A stretch of DNA of 8,979 bases from QHXW01 sp041486185 (GTDB taxonomy: Bacteria; Acidobacteriota; Terriglobia; Bryobacterales; Bryobacteraceae): NCBI GenBank assembly GCA_041486185.1, contig JBGPKX010000255.1, positions 1 through 8,979 on the forward strand, written 5' to 3'. The first letter of the stretch is position 1; every line of letters begins with the position of its first letter. The position numbers and the translations under genes were made by a program. Under the pieces are notes generated by a model that was given only the letters and a program-made list of their open reading frames with translations, had not been told where the DNA came from and made no database searches. Positions 1 to 5,686 of the stretch are shown one piece after another.

Positions 1-225
1 CAGGAGTGCGCGAACAGGCTGCGCGACGGGTCTCCGCGGATCGAAGTGCTGACGGGGAACAACCCCAGTACGGTACCTGGCGTTCACGAAAGCGATCCCA
101 AGACGCCCAGGCCCTCTCGCCCCGATGCTTTGCGGATCATTTCGATGACGCTGCAGCCGGGCGAAGATGTACTTGTCGGCCGGCGTTTGCGCGAGGTCCT
201 GAGTGAGGCCCGGAAAGCCGTGTAG
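1..225 (+). CDS. SelA-like PLP-dependent protein, C-terminal end (5' end outside window)
   Basis: This frame is open from the first base to a TAG at 223-225 and gives the last 74 residues of a larger protein. The visible part contains PRIEVL at about residues 13-18, then ALRIISMTLQPGED at about 45-58, and ends in a basic helix (RRLREVLSEARKAV). From memory, this pattern is typical of the C-terminal small domain of the SelA-like family, which is annotated as L-seryl-tRNA(Sec) selenium transferase or as a related aminotransferase-fold lyase. In Acidobacteria most such proteins are not true SelA but PLP enzymes of unknown or amino-sugar substrate. The catalytic lysine domain lies upstream, outside the window, so the reaction cannot be judged. 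A transposase fossil on the other strand begins six bases after the stop, so the 3' flank has been disturbed, although the end of the protein itself looks normal. Confidence 0.6.
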   Translation, partial: QECANRLRDGSPRIEVLTGNNPSTVPGVHESDPKTPRPSRPDALRIISMTLQPGEDVLVGRRLREVLSEARKAV

Positions 226-230
226 TCACA

Positions 231-422
231 TTACTCAGTTCGGGTGTGAAATCCAGGCGCTGTGTATATCACACATTGGATCCTGGCGTTGATCGATTCG
301 CTGCCCGCGTTGGTGACGCGATGCCGCAAGTAGGTGACGATGTTCTGGAACTGGCCGTTGCGCATTGAGCCCGCACTCACCTCGCCGATTCAGTATTGGA
401 GCAGGCGCGCCACCTTACGAAC
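231..422 (-). pseudogene. ISL3-type transposase, decayed C-terminal fragment
   Basis: Read on the minus strand from about 344 down to the TAA at 231-233, the peptide includes TYLRHRVTNAGSESINARIQ followed by YTAPGFHTRTE. This closely matches the end of the DDE domain of ISL3 (IS204/IS1001/IS1165) transposases, where a motif of the form Y-(F/L)-(K/R)-H-(R/P)-(I/V)-T-N-A-x-S-E-x-(I/L)-N carries the last catalytic Glu. Further upstream in the same frame (393-422) is VRKVARLLQY, which resembles the preceding helix, but it is followed by an in-frame TGA. The usual final ~18 residues (YFHCGGLDLYP-like) are missing. No N-terminal zinc-finger part and no clear terminal inverted repeat are visible. 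I see a dead scrap of an insertion sequence, not an active element. It is convergent with the SelA-like gene at 1-225. Confidence 0.65.
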
Positions 423-557
423 ACCGGCTTCAAAGATCCTGCGGCCGTGTTATGCAGAATTACGACGATCGGGCGGAAGAGATGGCGATGGCGCTGGCGG
501 GTTTGCCGGGCGGTGGAAGTGTGAGGGTGTGAGCCGTCGGTAGCCCGCATCCCCACT
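423..557. other. Short gene-free stretch between the IS fossil and the glycosidase gene
   Basis: I see no convincing gene, RNA or terminator here. On the plus strand a 26-codon frame (452-532) reads MQNYDDRAEEMAMALAGLPG and then ends. It has the look of a helix from a longer protein, perhaps another gene scrap, but it is too short to assign. No GC hairpin with a T-run is evident for either flanking gene. Confidence 0.4.
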
Positions 558-2561
558 TTATTGCGTTCTCGCCTCCAGCAGCAGATGCTTCCGGAACGAA
601 ACCTCGAGCGACGCCGCCGGGCCTTGCACTGTCCCCAGGTCCTTGCGGTTTTCGTAGTCGGTAACGCGATAGCTCCGGTTGTCCAGACCTCGCAACTCGA
701 CTTTCCCCTTCCACTCGGGAGCGTAAAAGGCGTAATACAGATTCGCGCCCTTGCGGATGGCGTGAGCTTCGGGCCGGTCGAAGCCGATATCATATAGCGC
801 GCCGAGATATTCGCCGCGCGAGAGCATTTTGTCTTTATAGATCCCGATCCACTTCGCCCACACCTGTTCCTTGGCGGGCGTCAGATCGTCCCGGTTGCGC
901 CCGGCCGAACCAGGGGGCCAGGTGAACTCCGATCCAACCACGCCACCGACGCCGATGGTCGAAGCGAAATCGTCGTGGCCCGTGCTCAATTCCACGTGAT
1001 CGCCGAAGTAGGCCGTCGCGTCGCCATGCAGCGCCTTGAGCGTTTTTCCCTTCGAGCGTACCTGAAACGAGCTTTCCGGGTCCGAAGCCACACTCATGTT
1101 CACGTACGGCAGGGTGTAGAAGTTGGCCGCCGTGCCGCAAGGGCACCACTCGACCAACACATCCGGCTTGATGCTCCGCGCCGTGTCGTAAATCATCTTG
1201 AAGAATGCCGGCATGGCTTCGACCGACTCTTCCGGACGCGCGTGCTTGTGCGCGGGATTGTAGCAGGGCGGCGCGCCGTTCATGTGCATGCCATCGAGCT
1301 TCAGCCCGTCGAAGCCCCATTCGCCGATGATCTTTTCGACCAGTTTGCGGTGGTACTCGACGACGCCGGGGACGGCCGGGCAGAGATACCGGTCGTTGAA
1401 GAACGAGATTTTCTCATTCGACCCGTCAGCGTTGAGCAGCAGCAGCTCCGGATGTTTCCGGACCAGCTCCGATTCGGGCCGCGCACCGAGCGGCAGCCAC
1501 CAAAGCTGCGCCCGCAAGCCTTCGGCGTGAATCTTGTCGACCAGCGCTTTCATATCGGCGTCGCCGCGAGGAAATTTATCCGGCGCGAGGGACCAGTCGC
1601 CATCGGCCGTCTCCCAACCGTAATCCACCCCCACCCACGCGAATCCGAGTTTCTTCACGATGGGCAGCGCGTTGAGGATCTGGCTGGGCTTGAAGTGCCG
1701 CTCGAACCCCCAGGCGCACCAGATCGGCCCGAAGGCGCTCTCCGGCGCCGGGTGAAACTCGACTCCCTGCTTGACCATCTCGCGGCGGTAGTCGACGAGC
1801 GTCTGGAAGTAATCGCCCTGGTGCACTTCGACGAAGGTGCGAAACGTCGTGAGAGTCTCGCCGGGCTTCAGCACCTGGTCCTTCTTGAATGTCACGGCGA
1901 CCGTCGCATGCCCGGTATCCGGCATGGCCACCGGCAGCGACACCAGCTTGGGCGTCATTTCCAACTGGCCCACGGCGATGCCCGCGTCGCGCCGCCATAC
2001 ATCCGATACGGGCGTGCCGCCGCCATAGTCGCTGGCGTTCATGCCCATGAAATTGACCTGCCGGAAACCCGGCTTCAGCGGCAGCACCCAGTCCGGCCGG
2101 CGCTCGTAGGATCCGCTCTGATACGACCAGAAGGCGTGCCCGCCAATCGAGTAGGCGTTGTTCGTCCAGGAGTTGACATGAAGCTCCGAAGTGCCCGTGT
2201 TGGTATATTGCACTTCGAAAATGGCCATCGCGGGGAAACCGAGAACATCCAGGGTCACGCCGACGGTCTTCTGCAGGGACGGCGCCGTGCCGCTCAACTG
2301 ATCATGCCGGGCGGCTCCCATCGATTCCGAAAGATGCGGGCCCAGGACAAAATCCTTGACTTCCTTTCCGTCCACGGTAATGAACTCCGAGGGCGCGAAG
2401 TCGCCGACCGCAATTTCCTTGCCGCCGAATTTCGCGATCACGCGGCTGTGCATCGCGTGATCGAACTCGATGCGGATGTTCGCCCCTTCCACCTGAGCTT
2501 CCGGTGGAGCTGCTCCGGCGAGCGAGCTGAACAGCAGTGCGCAACCTAAACCAAGACGCAT
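558..2561 (-). CDS. Secreted GH36/clan-D alpha-galactosidase-like glycoside hydrolase
   Basis: The 667-residue product probably cleaves alpha-linked galactosides, or related alpha-glycosides, outside the cytoplasm. Residues 1-18 form a short signal peptide (hydrophobic run, then SLAGA before APPEA). Residues ~25-255 look like the N-terminal beta-supersandwich of GH36. Residues ~275-560 are the TIM barrel, starting WCAWGFERHF, with GVDYGWE at 311-317. The expected retaining catalytic pair is visible. D423 in the strand-4 motif GLKLDG is the likely nucleophile. D494 in SDPESSFQVR, with R502, is the likely acid/base in the family's SD-x7-R pattern. Residues ~580-665 form the C-terminal beta domain. 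Length is close to GH36 norms (about 700). Substrate cannot be fixed: many environmental members annotated as alpha-galactosidase or melibiase are untested. The gene stands alone. The ATG at 2559-2561 fits the signal peptide, but no strong Shine-Dalgarno sequence precedes it. No truncation or missing active-site residue is seen. Confidence 0.87.
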   Translation of the reverse strand: MRLGLGCALLFSSLAGAAPPEAQVEGANIRIEFDHAMHSRVIAKFGGKEIAVGDFAPSEFITVDGKEVKDFVLGPHLSESMGAARHDQLSGTAPSLQKTVGVTLDVLGFPAMAIFEVQYTNTGTSELHVNSWTNNAYSIGGHAFWSYQSGSYERRPDWVLPLKPGFRQVNFMGMNASDYGGGTPVSDVWRRDAGIAVGQLEMTPKLVSLPVAMPDTGHATVAVTFKKDQVLKPGETLTTFRTFVEVHQGDYFQTLVDYRREMVKQGVEFHPAPESAFGPIWCAWGFERHFKPSQILNALPIVKKLGFAWVGVDYGWETADGDWSLAPDKFPRGDADMKALVDKIHAEGLRAQLWWLPLGARPESELVRKHPELLLLNADGSNEKISFFNDRYLCPAVPGVVEYHRKLVEKIIGEWGFDGLKLDGMHMNGAPPCYNPAHKHARPEESVEAMPAFFKMIYDTARSIKPDVLVEWCPCGTAANFYTLPYVNMSVASDPESSFQVRSKGKTLKALHGDATAYFGDHVELSTGHDDFASTIGVGGVVGSEFTWPPGSAGRNRDDLTPAKEQVWAKWIGIYKDKMLSRGEYLGALYDIGFDRPEAHAIRKGANLYYAFYAPEWKGKVELRGLDNRSYRVTDYENRKDLGTVQGPAASLEVSFRKHLLLEARTQ

Positions 2562-2577
2562 GGTGGACGGTACCGAC

Positions 2578-2587
2578 GGACATGTCC
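2578..2587. repeat. 10-bp perfect palindrome in the glycosidase leader
   Basis: GGACATGTCC is a perfect inverted repeat with no spacer. It lies between the candidate -10 box (2602-2607) and the start codon (2561) of the glycosidase gene. That is a suitable place for a repressor to bind, so it may be an operator. Ten-base palindromes also arise by chance, and only one copy is seen. Confidence 0.3.
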
Positions 2588-2601
2588 AGAATAAGGCCTA
2601 A

Positions 2602-2607
2602 ATTATA
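2602..2607 (-). promoter_or_regulatory. Candidate -10 box for the glycosidase gene
   Basis: The minus strand reads TATAAT, a perfect sigma-70 consensus -10, in a short AT-rich patch 41 bases upstream of the start codon. That would give a leader of roughly 30-35 bases. The -35 region is poor. TTTACG lies 14 bases upstream, which is too close, and nothing better sits at 17. It could be an activator-dependent promoter or a chance match. Confidence 0.4.
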
Positions 2608-2635
2608 CATCACCAAGTTCCCGTAAAACCCTCGT

Positions 2636-3043
2636 TCAACGCCTCCGCGGCCACCCGCCACCGGCGGGCGGAATGTTGAGGTTGGTGTTTGCAATCCAGG
2701 CACCCGATGCATTCCCATTGTCGAGATAGGTCCGCCAGATTTGCCTGCCCGCGGTTGCATCGGCCTTCGCGACAAAAGGCCCTGCCGGTAGTGGACCCTG
2801 GACCGGAGGAACGTCTCCGCCCGTGATGTATAGCTCGCCCGGCTTGCGGTTGTTGATGTAGGACGCACCCTGATAGCCGTCCTCACTGCGCCAGGCGAAT
2901 ACCTGGTTAGGGCCGGCAAACGAGCCCATGAAGGTAGCGCACAAGAACAGACCGCTGCGTTGCCCGTTCGTCAGTTCTGCGCCGTTGATGGACTGGTAGT
3001 AACCGGGAGTGGGAATTTTCTCGACGCAAGCAAGTTCTTTCAT
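2636..3043 (-). pseudogene. Truncated fragment of a probable secreted beta-propeller protein
   Basis: A 135-residue frame starts at the ATG at 3041-3043 and ends at TGA 2636-2638. The middle reads like an inner portion of a larger protein: EKIPTPGYYQSINGAELTNG, then MGSFAGPNQVFAWRSEDGYQ, then PAGPFVAKADATAGRQIWRT and LDNGNASGAWIANTNLNI. The phrase 'AKADATAGRQIWRTYLDN' resembles PQQ/SMP-30-like blades (x-D-A-x-T-G-x-x-I-W). From memory it recalls uncharacterised propeller proteins of several hundred residues. After NLNI the frame turns into a Pro/Gly/Arg-rich tail and stops, which suggests a breakpoint near 2670-2680. Upstream of the ATG the frame stays open for about 16 codons with no signal peptide before hitting a stop. 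I infer that both ends have been lost. It could instead be a small expressed protein, but nothing supports that. Confidence 0.5.
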
Positions 3044-3168
3044 GAAGTTCGGCGGGCCGACCGCGTTTTGGGATTGCCTGCCGGTCCCGGCTTCCGCTCA
3101 CGCCCTTGCTGCCTCAGGATCGGGAGGCATTAAAGGTTATCTTGAGAGATCTACGGTTGCTGAACCGT

Positions 3169-3197
3169 TTCATTCAACCATCGAGAGAAGTTATGAT
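3169..3197 (+). promoter_or_regulatory. Possible sigma-70 promoter for the MDR dehydrogenase
   Basis: TATGAT at 3192-3197 matches the -10 consensus at five of six bases. TTCATT at 3169-3174 is a weak -35 (three of six) at the ideal 17-base spacing. The start codon at 3239 would be about 35 bases after the expected transcription start. The site lies in a noticeably AT-richer stretch between the propeller fossil and the dehydrogenase. Confidence 0.35.
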
Positions 3198-3238
3198 AGC
3201 TACCAGGCTCAGCTGACAGCTGGGTTTTAGGAAACTTG

Positions 3239-4321
3239 ATGCCTACACAGGTCATTGTTCACGCGCCATACGACGTTCGCTTCGAGGAAATACCGTCCAT
3301 CGAGCGGCCTCTGGGCGACTTTGAACTCCTGGTCCGGGCAGAAGTTGGAGCCCTCAGTCCGGGAACTGAGGCCCGCATCTATTCTGGCAGAGGAGTGGAA
3401 CGGTTTTCTTACCGCATCAGTTACCCCTTTCCCCTTGGGTACAACAATGTTGGGAGAGTCGAAGCAGTGGGAAGCAAGGTTAGAAGTTACCGTCCGGGCC
3501 AGAGGGTCTTCACTTGCATGCCACACCTGAGTGAATTCATTGTCGCCGAGCAAGCAATGGGTGAGTCGGGCTGGCCACCAACCCCCAACATCACCAACAT
3601 CCCCAAGAGTTACGATCAAATAGCGCTGGTGCCGGAGAACGTTTCTTCGGAACACGCTGTGTTCACTCATCTATTGCTTCTGGGTTTCAACGCATTACAG
3701 CGAGGGCAATACCGATTTGGTGAGAACGTGGTGGTGATTGGGTTGGGTGTTGTGGGCTTGGGTGCCGTGTGCATGGCGTGCGCAGCCGGAGCTCGCGTTG
3801 CAGCTATCGGAAATGCACTCTCGCGGCTGACGACTGCGCGGGCGATTGGGGCGGACATGGCATGGCTTGCCGGAGATGACGACTTGGGTCATTCGACTTC
3901 CTTTGCCGGTGAACCGGGAGTTGATTTGGTGATAGTCTGCACCGATGCCTGGGAGGCCATGAAGACTGCCATCACGATCTCCCGCCGCAACACTCGAGTC
4001 GCGGTTCTAGCCTTTCCAGGCGTAGGGCAAGGACCCTCTCCGTTCGAGCCGTTCGAGCCGGCAGACTTTTATAATCGCAGCCTGTCCTACATCGCTGTCT
4101 CTTGGATGGCCATGGATGACTATCCTCCGGAGTACCAACGCTTCACTCGCAAGCGGGTCTACCGATACATCCTCGATCTGATGGCACGCGGCCGAATCGA
4201 TCCTTCCCCCCTGGTGACTCATCGCTTTCCCATCGCCCGCATTAAGGACGCCTTTGATCTGGTCCTGAGCAAGGATAAGTCGGTGTTGGGGGTCGTACTC
4301 GATTGGAATGAGAGCGGATGA
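3239..4321 (+). CDS. Zinc-independent MDR-family dehydrogenase/reductase
   Basis: This 360-residue protein belongs to the medium-chain dehydrogenase/reductase superfamily and should be a cytoplasmic NAD(P)(H)-dependent oxidoreductase. Residues ~1-150 form the GroES-like domain and ~151-300 the Rossmann domain, whose nucleotide-binding loop is GLGVVG at 168-173 (G-x-G-x-x-G). The zinc ligands of classical alcohol dehydrogenases are absent. The usual C-x-(S/D) position reads ALSPGTE (39-44), the usual GHE-x-x-G reads GYNNVG (67-72), and there is no four-Cys structural lobe. The SPGTE form is shared with sugar-type and BchC-like MDR proteins, so the substrate is unknown. An unusual loop rich in Pro and Asn (107-123) interrupts the catalytic domain. 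I chose the ATG at 3239 over a TTG three bases earlier because AGGA at 3229-3232 is well spaced. A second gene once followed in the same operon (see 4374). Confidence 0.82.
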   Translation: MPTQVIVHAPYDVRFEEIPSIERPLGDFELLVRAEVGALSPGTEARIYSGRGVERFSYRISYPFPLGYNNVGRVEAVGSKVRSYRPGQRVFTCMPHLSEFIVAEQAMGESGWPPTPNITNIPKSYDQIALVPENVSSEHAVFTHLLLLGFNALQRGQYRFGENVVVIGLGVVGLGAVCMACAAGARVAAIGNALSRLTTARAIGADMAWLAGDDDLGHSTSFAGEPGVDLVIVCTDAWEAMKTAITISRRNTRVAVLAFPGVGQGPSPFEPFEPADFYNRSLSYIAVSWMAMDDYPPEYQRFTRKRVYRYILDLMARGRIDPSPLVTHRFPIARIKDAFDLVLSKDKSVLGVVLDWNESG

Positions 4322-4358
4322 GGCATTCGAATCATTCTTTCAGTTTCCGTAGATTTTC

Positions 4359-4365
4359 AGGAGGT
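4359..4365 (+). promoter_or_regulatory. Consensus Shine-Dalgarno before a truncated gene
   Basis: AGGAGGT is the full anti-16S complement and lies eight bases before a GTG start at 4374. It is the best ribosome binding site in the window and shows that a real gene, not a chance frame, began here. Confidence 0.7.
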
Positions 4366-4373
4366 AATAAGTT

Positions 4374-4589
4374 GTGCTTGTTGGATACGTGAGTGATGAG
4401 AACTATGTGGCCTTGGCGGATGTGATCGCCGCAGCCTTCGCGTCCGCTCGTCGATCTCATGCCGGTAAAACCCCCGGCCAGTCCAGAATCTTTGTAAACT
4501 CGCTCTCGGTCAATCCCGCAAAGTTTAACCCACTCTCTCACATTCCTGCTCAGAGCCGATTAGTTCAAACATTGCTGAAGGGAAGATAA
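4374..4589 (+). pseudogene. 5' stub of a second operon gene, body lost (possibly DMF-amidase-like)
   Basis: Translation from the GTG gives MLVGYVSDENYVALADV and then switches to a low-complexity sequence ending at TAA 4587-4589 (71 residues in all). The first ~17 residues look like a genuine protein start. From memory, large acidobacterial and planctomycete proteins related to the N,N-dimethylformamidase beta subunit begin with a very similar GYVSDE-x-YVAL-x-DV strand, followed by a carboxypeptidase-regulatory-like domain. That match is short, so it is only a suggestion. The ideal ribosome site and the 52-base gap after the MDR dehydrogenase argue that the two genes were cotranscribed. The coding match ends abruptly at about 4424, where minus-strand transposase-like sequence may start. 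I infer a deletion or insertion with loss of the rest. Confidence 0.45.
4424..4513 (-). pseudogene. Possible N-terminal scrap of an ISL3-type transposase
   Basis: On the minus strand, 4513-4472 reads LTESEFTKILDWPG. After a frame change, 4464-4429 reads RHEIDERTRRLR. Joined, they resemble the start of some ISL3-like transposases, in which a short helix and a W-P-G turn precede a strand of the form YRHEIDE-x-x-x-x-L. The zinc-finger cysteines that should follow are missing because the sequence runs into the plus-strand gene stub at 4374. The identification rests on memory and short matches, so treat it as weak. It would fit the ISL3 C-terminal fossil at 231-422 as a second remnant of the same kind of element. 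Confidence 0.25.
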
Positions 4590-4649
4590 AGTGCCGCGGG
4601 GCGCTGTAGTGACGGCGGGTGTTCGCACAGGCAGCATGGTGGGAGCGAA
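4514..4649. other. Junk between fossils
   Basis: No coding similarity, RNA structure or repeat was recognised. Short frames on both strands overlap here but none has a ribosome site or a recognisable motif. Confidence 0.35.
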
Positions 4650-4796
4650 TATGTGACCGTGCACGAAACCTTGGCCGTGAACGTAGACAAGGACGTCGAG
4701 AACGGGTTCCAGCATCTCGCGCCCTTCGGCTGGCGTTAGCGGCCAGTGCGGAAGAATTTGCGACAGGTTCTCTTCGGCATACTTCATCACGGTTGG
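4650..4796 (-). pseudogene. Kinase-like domain fragment (middle of the N-lobe/C-lobe junction)
   Basis: The minus-strand peptide from about 4796 to 4650 reads VMKYAEENLSQILPHW, then LTPAEGREMLEPVLDVL, then YVHGQGFVHGHI. This is the hinge (V-M-E-Y-A-E-E), helices D and E and the start of the catalytic loop of a Ser/Thr protein-kinase-like fold. The loop reads HGH where active kinases have HRD, so the parent was probably a pseudokinase-type domain. The next expected residues (KP-x-N) are replaced by unrelated sequence, and everything before the hinge is missing. Only about 47 residues of a ~270-residue domain remain, so this is a dead fragment. It is not a copy of the intact kinase at 5676-8432, whose loop is HRDLKPAN, and it lies on the opposite strand. 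Confidence 0.6.
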
Positions 4797-4855
4797 GTTG
4801 CGAAAACTCAAGGAACAAGATGGGCCTTCGGTTCGACTGAAGATCGGCTCCTTTT

Positions 4856-5053
4856 TCAGGCGGCGATTCCGAACAGGTTGCCCACGAACCGCGCCTGGCC
4901 GGCTGGATCTTTCTTTGCTACCCACCTGATTCTGCCCTTCCGAATCATGTTGACCGCCTCGATACTAGCCAGAGCGCCGCGAACATTAATGCATGGCTTT
5001 TCATATCGGTGCTCCCGCTCGTAACGCGGAAATCGCTCGAAAATCGGGGCCAC
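4856..5053 (-). pseudogene. IS6-type transposase, C-terminal fragment
   Basis: The frame runs from a GTG at 5053 to TGA at 4856-4858 (65 residues). Its last ~37 residues, SIEAVNMIRKGRIRWVAKKD then AGQARFVGNLFGIAA, match the C-terminus shared by IS6-family (IS26/IS240-like) DDE transposases, whose pattern is EA-x-(H/N)-M-I-R-K-G-(Q/R)-x-(R/K)-W, a short gap, then Q-x-x-F-x-x-x-(L/F)-G. The first ~25 residues (FERFPRYEREHRYEK) do not fit the family well, so a breakpoint probably lies near 4975-4990. The DDE catalytic residues would be upstream and are absent. The element cannot transpose. IS6 elements move by replicative cointegrate formation and cause adjacent deletions, which would suit the debris around it. 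Confidence 0.65.
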
Positions 5054-5102
5054 AAATCGGACGGTTAAGTATTAAAATAGGAAGCGCCAAGGACGTGTTC
5101 TG

Positions 5103-5686
5103 ATGGCGAACCCTCCCGGAGAGGTCACTGTGCTGCTGGGCGAGATGAAACTCGGTAGCAAAGACGCCCTTACCAGGCTGATTCCCCTGGTCTACAGAGA
5201 ACTCCGCTGTCTGGCCGGGCACTACATGCGCGACGAGCGCGTGAACCATACCCTTCAGCCCACGGCCCTGGTTCACGAAGCATTCCTACGGCTTGTGGAC
5301 CAGGACCGGCCCGACTGGCAGAACCGGGCCCAGTTCATGGGCGTCGCCGCCCAACTCATGCGGCGTGTCCTGGTGACCACGCACGGAGGCGTGCAGCAAT
5401 GAAACGCGCCGGCAATCCAGTCACGCTGGACGATGCGCGATTCAACCACAGCGCGAACATCGGGCAAGCCGATGAGATCCCGGCCGTGGATGAAGTACTG
5501 GAGCGCCTCGACCAATTGGATACGCAGCAGGCCCGGGTGGCCGAGTTGCGCTATTTCGGCGGCCTCTCGGTGGAGGAAACGGCGGGCGTCATTGGAATCT
5601 CCGCACGCACGGTAAAGCGCGACTGCGTCATGGCAAAAGGCTGGCTGCGGGCGCAACTGGCCGAGGCGAACTCGCATGACACCTGA
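5103..5686 (+). pseudogene. ECF sigma factor (TIGR02999-like), split by a one-base frameshift
   Basis: Two overlapping frames, 5103-5402 and 5399-5686, together encode one ECF RNA polymerase sigma factor of about 194 residues, the normal length. The first half holds region 2 (DALTRLIPLVYRELRCLAGH, then LQPTALVHEAFLRLVDQ and AQFMGVAAQLMRRVLV). The second holds region 4, with LDTQQARVAELRYFGGLS at about residues 40-57 of that half and the helix-turn-helix VEETAGVIGISARTVKRD. Family members normally continue RRVLVDHAR. Here frame one gives VTTHGGVQQ-stop, while the other frame gives DHARRRAAMKRAGN across the same bases. Inserting one G near 5373-5375 restores the full protein. Start ATG 5103 has AAGGA at 5089-5093. 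The gene overlaps the kinase start by 11 bases, so the pair is translationally coupled. It is either a recent pseudogene or a sequencing error. The separate second frame has a clear ATG, but a region-4-only product should not form a working sigma factor. Confidence 0.85.

Noticed and set aside
452..532. A 26-codon frame (MQNYDDRAEEMAMALAGLPG...) as a small gene.
   Set aside because: It has no ribosome site and no known family. It could be a scrap of a longer protein, but the evidence is too thin to list as a gene.
975..2549. A 524-codon open frame on the plus strand opposite the glycosidase gene.
   Set aside because: It is Arg/His/Val-rich with no domain sense and exactly mirrors a well-supported GH36 gene. 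Long antisense frames are common in GC-rich coding DNA.
5050..5078. TAAAAT at 5073-5078 as the sigma gene's -10 box.
   Set aside because: Five of six bases match, but there is no -35 at usable spacing, and AT-rich hexamers are expected just upstream of genes.
5373..5402. Programmed ribosomal frameshifting in the sigma factor.
   Set aside because: There is no slippery heptamer or obvious downstream stem at the switch point, and I know of no such mechanism in this sigma family. Mutation or sequencing error is simpler.
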